64,000 nt of DNA, from contig CM035170.1 in NCBI GenBank assembly GCA_020205615.1, positions 13,864,980 to 13,928,979 on the forward strand. Reading direction: 5' to 3'. Under the pieces are notes generated by a model that searched no databases, was not told the DNA's origin, and worked only from the letters and a program-made list of their open reading frames with translations. Each line of letters starts with the position of its first letter. The stretch's first letter is position 1. Origin of the DNA: Panax quinquefolius. Lineage: Eukaryota; Streptophyta; Magnoliopsida; Apiales; Araliaceae. Of the stretch, positions 9,953-23,139 are shown piece after piece. Made by a program: the position numbers and the translations under genes.

Positions 9953-11629
9953 TGTAAGACCCTGAATTTTATGAAATAAAAGTATTCAATTTTTCTATTT
10001 AGTAAATAGTTAAATTGATAAAAGTTTAAAGTTATGGGTGAAATTATTATTTTTTTCAAAATAAGCAAGTGGTTATAAAAAATTTATTGTTGTCGTGGAA
10101 TATTCATTTGGTCATGGAATATTCTTGTTGTCGGGGAATATTCGTACGACGGCGCAGCCATTTGTGGGCCCCATAACAAAATAACTGTCGGATGAAGAAA
10201 ACAACAAATTTTAGTTTTTATAAATAACGGCGTAATCGTTACCGTTAACACTGTTGGAATACCCGGTGGGTAAAGTAAAGTAATACGCGTTGTTGCACAG
10301 TAGCACATAGTATTGCACAGTATTTTTGAATTATTGATTCTTACGTGAAAGCCACTTTACTCGATAATTGTTACAATTATTCTTGCTCAATATTTAATTT
10401 TATTGATTCAATAATTGCTACATTGATATTTTATATTATTGTTGTCTCAATAATTGTCGCTACATAGTATCTCTATTATTAGATCAATAATTCATATTAT
10501 TTGAATAATATTATTAGATAGCATTATTGGCAATGTCTAAGGAAGTTCTGTCTAGGAAAGGGGTTTGGTCACCTAATTGCGCGTTAATAAAGAAAAATCT
10601 TTATCGGAAAGCCCCCTCTTTCCTAGGAACGACCTGGTTGTCATAATTGTGATTCTATAATATTATTTGTGAATAATTAATTATTGATTTATATGATAAG
10701 GAAATATTTATTTTATGTGGATATAAATGATGAATATTTATTTTGTGTGGATATAAATGAAGGAATTATTGCTGAGGTGTTTTATCAGTATTTTGTCGGA
10801 ATGGAGAAATTCTTAGAAAAGTGTCAATTATTGAAAATTGATATTTTATCTTACATTATAAATGTATAATGTGGTTATATAATAATATAATAATGGTGAT
10901 ATTTTCACACTAAATTTGCGGTGCATGAATCAAATGAGAGAAATCTAGAAATCAAAAGAATAACAAAATATGGAATTTTCAGAAAAATTAGTTTATTACT
11001 TAATTTTGTAAAATCCATAACTCTTTGTGTATAATGAGTTAGGAGATGAGCCATATATCAAAAGAAAATCCTGGAAGTAAGCTGATCGTAGAAATTTGAA
11101 TCACCCATTTATTCTTTGTGAATTTTTTGTGGTGACTGTTTGAGTGAAACTGGTACGAGGGACTTATAATCCGAAAATAAAATCAGTGTTCTTAAGGCTC
11201 TATTGCGTGAGTTATAATTTTAATTCGAACGTTGGATCGTTATGATTTTTGGATATGTTGTACATATATAAGTTGAGTTTATATCTACAAATTTTGAACC
11301 GTTAAATATTAACGTATGATTTGTTATGAATTTTAAGAGGTGTTAAAAATCGTCCGTATGTGGATTTCGGTCATTTTCTGTTTGGAATTTGAAAAAACTT
11401 AAACCTACAAAGTTTTAGAGAATCTAATTTCCTATAGAATGGACATAAAATTCGTATTTTTCAGATAAAAGGGCAATTTATTATGAATTATTGAAGTTTC
11501 GAAAAATAAATATTTTTATTAAAAATATGGGTAGGCCCCACCTTTGGTTGTTGGGGAAGATGTCTGATTTCTTGTGGGCCCCACTTGTGGTGGATGAGTT
11601 TTGTTCAAAGCATGCATGCGTAGAAAAAT
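9953..11629 (+). repeat. BigLTR copy 2, first segment (U3)
   Basis: The segment begins TGTAAGACCC, carries CAATAATTG at 10409 and 10448 and the conserved hairpin block (10552-10627), and stops at AAAAT (11625-11629), where Tk2 entered. The intact counterpart in BigLTR copy 3 reads GTAGAAAAATTATAATATT at about 31767-31785, which proves the insertion point. Confidence 0.9.
10532..10640 (+). promoter_or_regulatory. Conserved two-tier hairpin block in U3
   Basis: The outer stem pairs CTAGGAAAGGGG (10552-10563) with CCCCTCTTTCCTAG (about 10613-10626). An inner stem pairs ATAAAGA (10587-10593) with TCTTTAT (10598-10604). The intervening TTTGGTCACCTAAT is nearly invariant. The same block occurs at 30690-30775, 13963-14035 (reverse), 34975-35060 (reverse), 39090-39175 and 45715-45800 (reverse). 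It lies upstream of the LTR TATA box. Function is unknown. Confidence 0.7.
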
Positions 11630-12709
11630 TGTGATGCCCCCAAAATAGGTATACATCACCTATTCTGAGTCGTCAAATATATGGTACAGAATACAAATAC
11701 AATTTAATAATACAACCGCTATGTATAATAATACGACAAAACATAAGTCGTGAGTTTGAATACAAATATTGTCTACTAGAGATTATACAAACTCAAAAGG
11801 AGTCCTCATTACAATTATTATCACACTATTTCACGTAAATAGTGAGGACTACTAATGATATCATCTCGCCCGCCACTCCGCTCCTCGACTAGTCCTGCTA
11901 CGTTCTCATTTTTCTCAAGAAAACAATGAAAGTAAAAGGGTTAGCTCAACTAGCCCAAAGAGGAAAATATTATGACTAAGATAATGCGAATATATTATCG
12001 TTAGCCTTCAACGATGTTAAAAACGATACAATATAACAACCATCAAGTTTAAGCTGCGGTGAACAAGCGAATCCATTAAAAGAGTCAAGTAGAGAATAAA
12101 ATCTACTATCTTTTATGATTTAAAGGTTTTCATCACTTTTATCATCGGGACTCGACAATAAATAATCCACATCATCGAATCACCCCTGCACTACTGACGA
12201 GGATATTCTTTAGAATCACGACCACAATTATCCATGCACTTTCGGGCCAAGAATATTTGTGTATTCAATAATGGTCATGATCATGCCAACAATCATCCAT
12301 CAATGCACTACGGGCCAATGAGGACTTTTACCACATCATTTGTAACATTACGGTCATGATTACACCGAATAATCCCTGGTCATAATCATACCAAGTCCAT
12401 CTATGCACTATAGGCCACAAATGACTTTCAACAAAATATAAACATGAGGATGATGACAATGATATAAGAATTCAATAAAACAAGTTCAAGAATTATTTTA
12501 TCCAGGAACCAATAACGTCCAAATTGTCAACATGATACTGCTTTGTAAAGTAAAATTCAAGAATGCTCAGAAGAATATTTCCATGAAAAGATACTGGATG
12601 AAGCGCAAATATCAAGGATATTTCACTAATTTCATGGAGTATAGAAGTCAAAACTTTAACCAACTGAGTATAACAAGGAATGGAATAACAAAAGAAATCA
12701 CCAGGCATG

Positions 12710-13020
12710 CGATAGACCGCACATGCAAGTTATTCCAATAGAATAATAAATAACAAAATCAGGTCTGGCGTAAAATGCACAGCAGGACGGGATATTCCAA
12801 CGTAATAATAAAGATGGAATCGGTCCCATGTAAAACGCACGCATGATAAGATATTCCAACGGAAATAATAAAGACGAAATCGAATCCCGTATAAAACGCA
12901 TGCATGGGATATTCCAACGAGAATAATAATAAAGAAGATGTAACCAGTCCGACGCGAGACTAGATGACATGTGATGTTCCAACGAATGATAAAGAATGGA
13001 ACAACGGAAGAATTTCACCA
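12710..13020. repeat. Minisatellite in Tk2 solo LTR
   Basis: About five units carry GATATTCCAACG with AATAATAAAGA and AAAACGCA, the reverse complement of the CATTGGAACATCC array in Tk1. Long frames across it are repeat artefacts. Confidence 0.85.
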
Positions 13021-13245
13021 AGAATAGGTTAGCCCATTATCTGAGTTATTCCAATGAAATAATAAAGAATGGAATAATAGAAGTTCTCTTCATAGATAAG
13101 AAAGAAATAATACTCCCTACCTTTAGAAAATTGGATACTGGAATAGTGAGGTAGCAGACTTCTCTTCTTCTTTCTATAATTTCTCTCTATAATAATCGCT
13201 CTAAAGCTTTTGTAAATTGGTGAGAAATGAAGGAAGAATGAGCTT

Positions 13246-13255
13246 CTATTTATAG
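13246..13255 (-). promoter_or_regulatory. Tk2 solo LTR TATA box
   Basis: CTATTTATAG on the plus strand is CTATAAATAG on the minus strand, placed as in Tk1 relative to the minisatellite and to a purine-rich stretch downstream. Confidence 0.7.
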
Positions 13256-14602
13256 AAAAATATAGTTTCGATAATTGCACGTTTTGGGGCTCGAAAAATT
13301 TTAGTACAATACCTCCAACTTTTCCTTTATTTTTAATTTAGTCATGGAAGTATTATCAAACTTTAACCACCTCCCCTAATAGTAAATAATGTGATTCAAT
13401 AGTAAATTATGTGAATCAATAGTTCTGAACATGTGAAAATACTGAATTACAATTATAGTACTCCATCTATACCTCCATTTTTAACTTAGTCATGCAAGTA
13501 TTATCAATCTTGCACCAACTCCCCTAATAGTAACAAGAATGTGAAACAATAGTATACACATGTGAACAAATAGTTATAATCATGTGAAATAATAGCAATC
13601 AATTGCTCATTTATCCCAAGTAAATACCCGATTGATCAATATAACCTCCAGACATCAATTATTATCGAAATAATTGTCGATTTTCACTAACACAAATAAT
13701 TCCAACACAATGAAACAATTTTAATCAAAATATAAATTTTGAAATTTTGAAGTTTGACTTTTCCCGAAAAAGTCAACTATTGACTTTTTGACCAAATAGT
13801 GAATTCCGGAAAATTTTGTGTTTATAGACTATTTTTACTAATTTCATCGTTCCGGACTCAAATATCACATCCGCGTCTCCAAATTCAACTCCGAACACAA
13901 CTTCAATTTTAATAACATTCATCATTAATATTATAACTCACAATATTTATCAACCAGGTCGTTCCCAGGAAAGAGGGGGCTTTCCAATAAGGATTTCTCC
14001 TATTGGCGCCGCATTAGGTGACCAAACCTCTCCTCGATGAACTTCTAGACATTGTAAATATTGTAATTTAATAATATGAATAACTTTGTCGTCTCAATTA
14101 TTGATTTAATAAAATAACATATTATGCACGGATGATACTTGTAATGATAATCGAATCAATAATATGAGAGATATGATCACGACAATTATTCAGTAGCAAT
14201 AATTGAGTATAAGCGAGTGACTTCTCAAGTAAGCATCAATAATCAATACCGTGTCTTCTTTATGCGACCCACGCGACATCAGTATTTTTACTACTTAGGG
14301 TAGTTCAACGATTAACTGTAAAACTTCCGCCGTTATTTTCATAAAGTATTTTTGTCGTTTTCTCAATCCGACAATAATTTTGTTGTGGGGGGTCCACCAA
14401 TGATTGTGCCATTGTACGAATATTCCCTGTTAAAACGAATATTCCCCGACCAATCGAATATTATATAACAACTTGTGTACTTTGCAAAATTTGTAAATAT
14501 TACCCATAACTATAACATTATATCAAATCCACACCATAATATTCAAAAATATATTTTGAAAAAATTTAATCTTTATTCAAAAAGTTGGGGTCTTACAAAA
14601 AT

Positions 14603-14999
14603 TATAATATTATTTTATTATTTTAGTCTACTTTGGTGTTCTAGCATTTTTCTATAAATAGGTGCTTAGGTTAGAATTGAAAATCACACCAGAGACATAA
14701 GTTTTCTCTCTATATATTATCGAGCGTATTTTGTGAGTATTTAGATACTTTGAGAGTTGCTATTCAGTGCAAGTTTCTTTCGGCTTTACATCCGATATTC
14801 CAGCCAGAAATACTGCTCTTTTGAGGTAAGGGATTGTAAGGGTTATTATGTTTTTCAGTTTGTAATTTTTCCGACCCTCAAAAATTCTGAAAACATTTGA
14901 AATGATAATTTGATGAGTTTTCTAGATTGTGTCCAAAAATGGCGATTTTTGGATGTATAGATTAGGAGTTATGAATTTTATGGGAAAAGACTATTTTAA
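14603..14999 (+). repeat. BigLTR copy 2, second segment (first copy of a duplicated stretch)
   Basis: After the AAAAT duplication, BigLTR resumes with ATAATATTATTTTA, includes the promoter CTATAAATAGG (14652-14662) and stops abruptly at 14999 in CTATTTTAA. The same stretch recurs at 27167-27562 with a few substitutions, where it continues as AAGTAAAC. So 14282-14999 and 26848-27562 form a direct repeat spanning the Tk2 edge. Confidence 0.85.
14652..14662 (+). promoter_or_regulatory. BigLTR TATA box (truncated copy)
   Basis: CTATAAATAGG is shared with 27216-27226 and 31824-31834. A conserved AAAATCACACCAGA and CT-rich stretch follows, the likely start of R. Confidence 0.7.
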
Positions 15000-15000
15000 T

Positions 15001-15540
15001 AGATCTTCAAGAGTTTGAATCATCATCTCCGACTGCCCGTCCGTCTGAGGATGATATGCCGAGATAAATTGTAAATCCGTGCCCATAGCTTTTTGCAAAC
15101 TAACCCAAAATCTTGATGAATCTTGGGTCTCGATCAGAAACTATGGATCCTGGCATACCATGCAATCTTACAACCTCGTTTATGTATATACGAGCAAGAC
15201 GTTCAAGTGTATAAGTTTCTCGTATCGGTAACAAATGAGCAGACTTGGTCAATCTATCAACAATGACCCAAATTGTATCTATGCCTTGAGAAACTTTGGG
15301 AAGACCGGTAACGAAATCCATGGTAATGTGCTCCCACTTCTATTCTAGAATTTCAAGTGGTTGCAATGGACCTTCTGGTACTTGATGGTTCGCTTTAACT
15401 CGTTGACAAATTAGACACCTTGAGATAAATAGCATTATCTCTCTCTTCATATTTCTCCACCAAAATGTATGACGAAGATCACGATACATTTTGGTACTCC
15501 CAGAATGGATTGCAAACGGTGTGTTGTGCGCCTCCATCAT
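15001..15540 (-). pseudogene. Tk2 integrase, C-terminally truncated
   Basis: The N-terminal HHCC zinc domain is at 15340-15540 (HNTPFAIHSG ... CLICQ). The catalytic core (15001-15339) starts MDFVTGLPKVSQ with the first Asp, continues IVDRLTKSAHLLPI and reaches the second Asp in SIVSDRDPRF. After a frameshift near 15100 it reads toward a degraded HPQTDGQSE region holding the catalytic Glu, and is cut at 15000. The GPY/F module and chromodomain are missing. The core closely resembles the Tk3 integrase. Confidence 0.88.
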
Positions 15541-15761
15541 GATTTTATACTTTTAATTAGGGTCGTTAGGAACACAAAGTCTGGAGTTGACTCAAAGTAT
15601 TCCTTCTTCATCGATTCTTGCTTCCTGCATAGCACCTTCTTGCAGTTTATTCCTCATACGCATCAGCTCCGGATCTATAACTTGAGCAACTTTAACTTTA
15701 TCAATTAAATTCGGTTCTACTCGTATATTCGCCATCATCACATGGGTCCCGGAGTCTTTAA

Positions 15762-16490
15762 CTATATCTTCATCCTTTGCAAGTCACACAAAATAGGCTT
15801 TTGTGTTGTGAATATTGCACTCGTACCCGCATATGATCTTCTACTCAATGCGTCAGCTACCACGTTCGCTTTTCCAGGATGGTATTGGATGGTATGATCA
15901 TAATCTTTCAACAGTTCCAGCCAACGTCGTTGTCGCATGTTGAGTTTCTTTTGAGTGAAGAAATATTTGAGGCTTTTATGATCCGTAAAGATCTCCACTT
16001 TCTCTCCATACAAGTAATGCCTCCAAATTTTAAGTGCGAAGACAACAGCTGCCAACTCTAGATCATGAGTAGGATAATTCCTCTCATATTCTTTGAGTTG
16101 TCTTGAGGCATAGGCTATGACTTTTCCATGTTGCATGAGAACACATCCTAACCATTTGCCCGAAGCATCACTGTAGATGAGAAATTCCTCCGAACCAGAT
16201 GGTATTGTCAGAACAGGTGCTGAAATGAGTCTCCTTTTGAGTTCTTAAAAACTCTTCTCACAATCCTCGCTCCAATCGAACTTTGTATCTTTCCGAGTCA
16301 GCTGAGTTAATGGAGTAGCGATTCAAGAAAATCCTTCCATGAATCTCCGATAATAACCAGCTAAACCGAGAAAGCTACGTACTTCGGTCACTGATTTGGG
16401 TTGCTCCCAGCTTTGAATAGCTTCAATCTTTGTCGGGTCAACAGATATTCCATGACTTGATACTATGTGCCCAAGAAATGCTACTTCCTC
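15762..16490 (-). pseudogene. Tk2 RNase H and RT connection
   Basis: The clean frame 15762-16136 covers the C-terminal part of the Ty3/gypsy RNase [42 protein letters not shown] and [17 protein letters not shown]. About 16137-16490 carries the thumb and connection with stops and frame changes, including sequence equivalent to [14 protein letters not shown]. Bases 15541-15761 hold the degraded linker to integrase. Confidence 0.87.
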
Positions 16491-16493
16491 AAG

Positions 16494-16888
16494 CTAGAAC
16501 TCGCATTTCTTTAACTTGGCATAAAGCTTATATTCACGAAGCTTTTGGAGTATCAGCCCCAAGTGTTGCTCATGATCTTCATGGCTTTTGGAATAAATAA
16601 GGATGTCATCAATAAAGACGACCACAAAATGATCCAAATATTCCTTGAATACTCGGTTCATCATATCCATGAAGGCAGCAGGAGCATTAGTCAATCCAAA
16701 AGACATGACTAAGAATTCATAATGCCCGTACCGAGTTCTGAAGGCAGTCTTTGGAATATCCTCAGTTTTAACCTTCAGCTGATGATATCCAGAGCTAAGA
16801 TCGATCTTTGAAAAAAATTGTGCTCCTTGTAATTGATCAAACAGGTCATCAATACATGGCAATGGGTACCTATTTTTGATGGTGACAT
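16494..16888 (-). pseudogene. Tk2 reverse transcriptase palm, cut by Cop1
   Basis: Residues include [37 protein letters not shown] and the catalytic [10 protein letters not shown] (YXDD-type motif with Ile). The frame ends at 16888 against Cop1 (left target duplication GATTC, 16889-16893) and resumes at 26145. This stretch keeps an open frame of 122 codons, so Tk2 was fairly young when Cop1 entered. Confidence 0.9.
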
Positions 16889-16893
16889 GATTC

Positions 16894-18750
16894 TGTTAGG
16901 TTTGTAATATTCAAGAACACAATCAAATTGCATAAAAAGTGGAGAAACGTGTAAAATTAGAGTTTAAAAAATTTACAAACCATATACCCGGATCACCCTT
17001 TATGCACAATTATTAATTAAACGATAAGATATGAAGAACAAACATACCCTTGAAGATCTGAGCTTCCTCAGGTACAAGTTCACCTCCAAATCCTTTCGCG
17101 TTCAACTTGAATCCACCGGGTTTGGTTCCTTCCTTTGATCAACGTTAGCCACCCATATGTTTGGCCTCTAGAGGTGATCCACCAAGGAAAAATAAAGATT
17201 CAAGGAGAAGGAGTATTGGCTCAACCCTAGTTTTCTATCTCTATAGAAAAGGCGTACTCTCCCACAAATTGGAATTATTACGTACATCTTTGATATCTGA
17301 TATAAGACTCCTCTTATATTGATATCAGGTAACCTTATTTAAAAATAAGGTATTTTTAATTAATCTCTTTTAATTAAATGGGCTCCCTAATCTTATTAGG
17401 GATAATTAATTAAACTTCTTTAATTAATTTTCCCTCCTAATCCTATTAGGAATAAATGAGAGTACTTATATTAAATTAATTCCTAAACTCTTTTAGAAAT
17501 TAAAATAATAATAATTGTAATAATATTAATAAGACTCTCTTATTAATTTATATTTAATATTTCTAAATTATTAAATAATAAATATTAAGCTATTTAATTT
17601 ATTCTATCACCATAGATTAAATTAAATATACTTAACATATATTATTACGATTATGCCATTAACTTCTTAAATAATTATTCTTCTTTTTTGAAAGTGACCC
17701 TTTAGGTTCTCCATATTAAACCTATTGTGAATAAATCAATTAGAACAATTCTAATCTTATTTAAATAAATAAATTAAACAATTAATTTATTTAAATAAAT
17801 AATATTTATTCTACATAGGGATAAGCCTCCCCAAGAATCAACGACTTTCCGGATAATATAGATTTCAACATTAATCATAAAAGAACCTTTGAGTAAATAG
17901 TTACTGTGACAATTCAATCCTTCCACCATACAATGTCCCAATTAAATATAAGACATGGAATTACTTTATCAAAGTCTTATTTTATTTAATTATATGTATT
18001 TCGATCCTTAAATGCACAACACCAAATAATGCAAATTAGAAACTCCTTTCTAATTTCATTCTCGCCTTAACCAAGGACTCTTGGGTTGTCATTTATCGAA
18101 TCACATAGGACATTTCTCTTCTTTTATTAGAAGTGGTAGATTCTTTATCGATCATACATTATCTCCATATACAACTTATTATACCCAAGCATACCTTTGA
18201 TATACCCTAAGGGTCTTAAGGAATAAGTCAAAGTATAACTCATCATACACAAGATACTATGATGATCTCAAGTCCAAGGATCACTTGTACTACTATCACT
18301 ACAGGAATTCTTATTGACAGGTAAGTAAAACTCCATTAGGTATTCCTTAGCGAGCCACGTTCAGTGAACTTATTCTCTAATAAGCACCTACATACTTGCT
18401 TTAGTGTCTCCACACAAATGATCATGAGATCAATCATCCTCATCCAATGAGCAAGCAACGTATGTACCAATCTATCCGGATTCACTAATCCCCAATTTAG
18501 TAATCCAACGATTGGGAACTATTTTAGTTTTAAGCTTTCTAAGAATTTAGATCTCATTAGAATGATCATCATCATTATTCTAAAAGCATTGCTTAAAACT
18601 ATGGGTTTATCACATATTATAAAACAAAGATCATGTAGATAATTAAAAGCCTTTAATAAATTAATACTTTTTATTAATAAATGAATAAGATTGTTACAAA
18701 GTATATGCTTTATCATCAAACATGATTGGCTTGTGTGTATATTACTTTCA
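16894..18750 (-). repeat. Cop1 3' LTR
   Basis: On the plus strand it begins TGTTAGGTTTGTAATATTC and ends TATATTACTTTCA. It is almost identical to 24290-26144. The interior has several stretches resembling AATTAATTNNNTTAATTAATT. Confidence 0.93.
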
Positions 18751-18761
18751 ATCTCCCACTT
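18751..18761 (-). promoter_or_regulatory. Cop1 polypurine tract
   Basis: The plus strand ATCTCCCACTT is AAGTGGGAGAT on the minus strand, abutting the 3' LTR start TGAAAGTAATA. This sets the element's orientation. Confidence 0.88.
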
Positions 18762-18829
18762 GCACTAAAGCCAATCGCCATCAGATTGTATATATATACT
18801 CTTCTTCTTCTAAGTGACGATTATCCTGC

Positions 18830-19715
18830 CGTTGGATAAGCTTTAGTTAATGGATATGTAATGTTGTTCATGAGAGTCCACTATCTCTATAGTGATTTCC
18901 CATCTTCAATGATTCTTAAAATCAAATGAAAGTGACACAACACATGTTTAGATCCAAGATGAGACTTAGAACTATTCCTAGTTACAGTAATGAACTTTTA
19001 ATCCAAACAATCAACTTGCGACTTCATTTATAGCTATATACTTTGTCTTTATCACTAAACCAAAGAACTCTTTCTTTGTTTGGAACCTTTCTAATTAATC
19101 GCACTAATTGCTCAAGATAACGCTTTACCTTAAAGTGGATTTTTTCTTTACATCATCTTGGTCTCGTCTCAAAAACTTGAGTCTCATTAAGCCCTCTAGT
19201 TTTAATTTAGACCCACCATGAATATGATCACATCCTTAGTGCTTGCTTAAGCACTTTAAGATATTTTTCAACGACTCATAGTGAACTTCTCCATAATATG
19301 ACTGATCAACATCAGGTCTCGTACATTTCATTGCATACATGATTGTCACTCATGCGACCTCTCTTTTCAGGAGTATGTGGGGACTATTAAGAGAGATACA
19401 CTCCATAGCTCATCGACATGAGACATCTCTTGGAGTTTGTCATGCTAAACGACTTTAGCATCAAATGAATATACGTTCCTTGGGTTAAGTTAAGCATCCT
19501 CTTAAATCTATCTATATAGATTTATATCCCCAATTAAGATACTCTTCCAAATCATTCATGGAGGAAAGTTTAGACAACTTTATCTTTACTGATTGTAGTA
19601 TTGGTATGTCATTCCTTATCCGTAGTATATCAACATATAGTACTAGGAATGTCACGATGCTCCCACTGACCCTTTTGTACACACTAGGTTCATTCTTATT
19701 TTTTGATAAAATCAA
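18830..19715 (-). pseudogene. Cop1 reverse transcriptase and RNase H remnant
   Basis: The clearest part (19512-19715) reads NEPSVYKRVSGSIVTFLVLY then VDI, the copia RT palm with a YVDD-like motif in which the second Asp is replaced, then NDIPILQSVKIKLSKLSSMN. Further on the minus strand, pieces equivalent to AMKCTRPDV and to RNase H are legible in shifting frames with stops. The changed catalytic motif and stops make it inactive. Confidence 0.8.
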
Positions 19716-19939
19716 ACTCTTTTGATTGTCTCATCAAAACGAATGTTCCATATTTGAGAAACTTGCTTCAATCCATTTCTCTGAGTGTCTACAACACTTA
19801 CCTCATCGTATGTAACTGGATCATCATCTTCTATGATGTGTACCTCATCATCATCATCTATGATGAATCCATACCTCCTGGTATCTTCTGATGCTATTCC
19901 GATTTATGATTCGGTTGTGGTACAATAGGTTACATCTAC

Positions 19940-20380
19940 GGTGTTCCTCTTATTTGACTTATAGTATTTTGTGGTTCTTGAACTCTTCAAGATCTATTAT
20001 CCTCCCACTAGCCCTTCAATGATAAACACCTTTATCTTAGAAGGAAGCGTGTTTCATAATAAACACCTTTTCTTAAGTAGGATTATAGAACATTTACCCT
20101 AAACTTACTTTAGAATGTCCCACAAATCAGATTTGTCAAATCTTGTCCCAAGCTTATCCTTTGAAACCGCTTTCACATAAGTTGGACAACCCTTTATCTT
20201 AACATACTTAAGATTAGGAATCCTCCCGTCCATAACTTTTATGGAGTCTTGGGGTGGATTTTGAGGTTACCTTTTCGTAGATATGCGTACCATTTCTAGG
20301 ATATGATCCTGAAGGATACTTGAATGTCGGTAAAAATCATTTTGGACCGCACTATGTCCAACAAGGTACGATTTTTCCAT
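19940..20380 (-). pseudogene. Cop1 integrase C-terminal remnant
   Basis: Minus-strand pieces in changing frames read LKYVKIKGCPTYVKAVSKDK then LGTRFDKSDL and SGRIIDLEEF. These correspond to the region after the copia integrase core (family pattern L-K-x-x-K-x-x-G-C-P-x-Y). The DDE core upstream (20380-21050) is too degraded to read by eye. Confidence 0.7.
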
Positions 20381-21069
20381 TCAAATACATCAATCAATTA
20401 TCATGTCGGGATGTGTCCATTATGAGAAAACCATTTGAGATGATCTAGAAACTTATTGCACAAGTATTTATTCCTTGATCTAATCAAAGAATCTTAATAC
20501 ATTGCCAATTTGTTTCACTTCAATTTTTGAACCTTTCAAATAATTCACACTTGTATTTTAGCAAATACACACATTCAATTCTTTGAATGATCATCTCCTT
20601 TTCTTATACTAATTTGTTCAATATGCAAAATTATTTTCATGTAAGTCAAGTATACAAAATTTATTAAGTAATATTCCATTTATACAAAACATTATTATTA
20701 TAAATAGAACAACAATTGTTCTTAATTATAATACCAAAGATTTCATTGTCCAACAATAAAATGGAAATAATATTTTTTAACAAGAACTGGAATACAATAA
20801 CAACTTATCGACTTAATAGATTTACCCAGTAGGCATTGCTAAACTATAAGTTTCTATAGCTAATGCAAAGAACCTTTGCTTCATTTTCCACACATAGGAT
20901 TAATTATCTTTGTTTAACTTTCTACTTACATTGGTCCCTTCATAAATCTATATTTATGATAACCAAAGTCGGTATCCAATACCCAAGTAGAACCTCGACT
21001 TAAAAAAATATTTTAAATCATGAACAAATTTGTATTTGTAACCAAAACTTCACTAAGCTTCTTTGGTTA

Positions 21070-21790
21070 GCCTCTGCAAGATGCTTCTTGCTTTTCTTTC
21101 CATTGTCCAAAGCTTATTGCAGTGGAAGCAAACTCTTTGCTATCCATATCGCTTTTGTTCTTATTATCCTTTTGCCTTTCTATTTACCTTCTTTGAATCT
21201 TTCTTCTTTTCGTAAGATCCTTTGGCCTCTACCAAGAAGACTTGGTCTTTCTTGGTTGAAAGTGACTCTCAACATTTTTCAACATGTTAAGCAAATCAAT
21301 GAGGTCGATATCTAGCTTGTTCATATGAAAAATTCACAACAATTGTGAAAGGAGTCCGGGAGTGAGGCAAGATCAAATCTTGGCTCAACTCTCCATCCAT
21401 GAGAAAACCAATTGTCCTAATTGATCAATCAAATTGATTATGTTAAGAACCTTTTTTGTGTCTGCATTTATAAGGTGCCATTGGGCATTCTAGATCTAAG
21501 AGCTCCTTAGATATCTCGATATCTATCGGTCCTACTTTCCTCACCATCAACTACTGTGATGATGTGCAGAATATAGTAGGAGCATCCATAGTTTCATCTT
21601 GACGCCAAGCTCAAGCACTTTCGTGGATGCGAGCATGATGCATCGAGCCAATCAGCATCATCTTGCCACTTTCTAAAAGTAGCAATCTCTTCCTCGAGGG
21701 CATTATGCGCAACCATTGCGGGGATAGGCGATATTAAGGACATAAGATAGCTTTTCACTATGAGAACTATTCTCAAATTCCTTAACCAAT
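21070..21790 (-). pseudogene. Cop1 gag remnant with zinc-knuckle trace
   Basis: The minus strand at 21594-21776 reads MVAHNALEEEIATFRKWQDD, fitting the copia gag helical region. About 21180-21310 reads LLNMLKNVESHFQP, a tract with KVNRKAKGNKN, then about 21085-21125 a decayed CCHC knuckle whose spacing is only partly preserved. Frames shift several times. Confidence 0.6.
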
Positions 21791-23139
21791 CCGCTTAATT
21801 CGATTACGGTTAATTTAGCATCTAATATGCTTCGCAGTGATAGTAATTTTAGACATTGTAAAATTTCAGAAATGAATTTGTAATTAACAACATTTTAACA
21901 TACATTCTTTTATTAATTACCAAAATAAATTAGGTCTTATTTTAAATTGGTATCTCCCACTATTTTCTTCAAACTATATTACCCTCACTTATATAGTTCT
22001 AAGAAAATCTAATTAAAGATTTACTAGTGAGAATAAGGATCCCATTTCAAATGTATATAACCTTGTGGTGACACAACAAACTATATATAAATAAATAGGT
22101 AGACAACTTTTGTCAATTACATCAACTATGCAACTCCTTTTCTTTTACCTCTTAGATTATTTTGATCAAGTGGTGGCACATCCGAATCAAAATTATCCAA
22201 GTTAAGTCCGACCTAGCACTCCATATATTCAAAAAAGAAAAATATCATCCTTGTGGTGACACAACAAAATAATATTGTTCAATTTTCTTTATAAGCATCA
22301 AATGTGATAAATTAACATCTTAAATACTTAAAACTTGCCTTGTGGTGACACAACAAACTCATATTAAATATTTAATACTCTATTAATTTTATCATGCTAG
22401 AAAGCTGACGTTCGATATTCCAAATATCTTTGAACGCTTAGGACTTAATATAAAAATTGAGGGTTTGTTATTAATTTGTCTCATCTTATTTAAATACAAG
22501 CATTTACACATATATATATAAAAATACGCGTCGTATTAATAAACATGCGAAGCATGTTTGCATAATATATAATATATATAGTATAAGCATGCACATATAG
22601 AATACTATATTCTACCCTTGATTGATTATGGACTTTTATTCTAGTTTGGTTCACTAGAGCCACCAAGTGAACTAAAAGGTCAAACCCTAGGGGTGCAAGA
22701 AATAATATTTAAATATAATTATTACATTTAAACCCTTGCTCCATTACAAAATCGGGTCTTCAAGCGCCTTTGCTCCTTGATCTCCAATTTTAAAAAATTA
22801 ATTCTAACTATTCCTATTACAAAACTATTTAAATAAATAGAAACCTTGATCGTGATCGAGGGAAGTACATAGGAGGGAGTTAGAATTTACATTAAGAAAA
22901 AATTAGAGAAGACGAGGTACGCAGACCCCATTTAATAAAACACATACATTCATGCATCCAACTAAAATAAAATCCAATCATATTGGTCAATAGTCCATAA
23001 TCAATCCCATTTATTATCATACACATCACCATATGCATCAATAAATAACATTCATCTCATGAATAATAAACATTTAATATATATATTGATATCATTTAAT
23101 GGAAAATTTTAGTTAGTATAAAATCTATTTTTTGAATCA

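Larger units (their letters stand above)
11630..14597 (-). mobile_element. Tk2 solo LTR (2968 bp), reverse orientation
   Basis: On the plus strand it starts TGTGATGCCCCC and ends GGGGTCTTACA, the reverse of the family termini. It is flanked by a perfect 5-bp duplication AAAAT (11625-11629 and 14598-14602). A solo LTR with intact target duplication is the product expected from intra-element LTR recombination. Reading on the minus strand it carries CAATTATTG (14095), CAATAATTG (14197), the hairpin block, a TATA box (13246-13255) and a minisatellite (12710-13020) shared with Tk1. A fuller version of the same insertion appears at 15000-27161. Confidence 0.92.
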
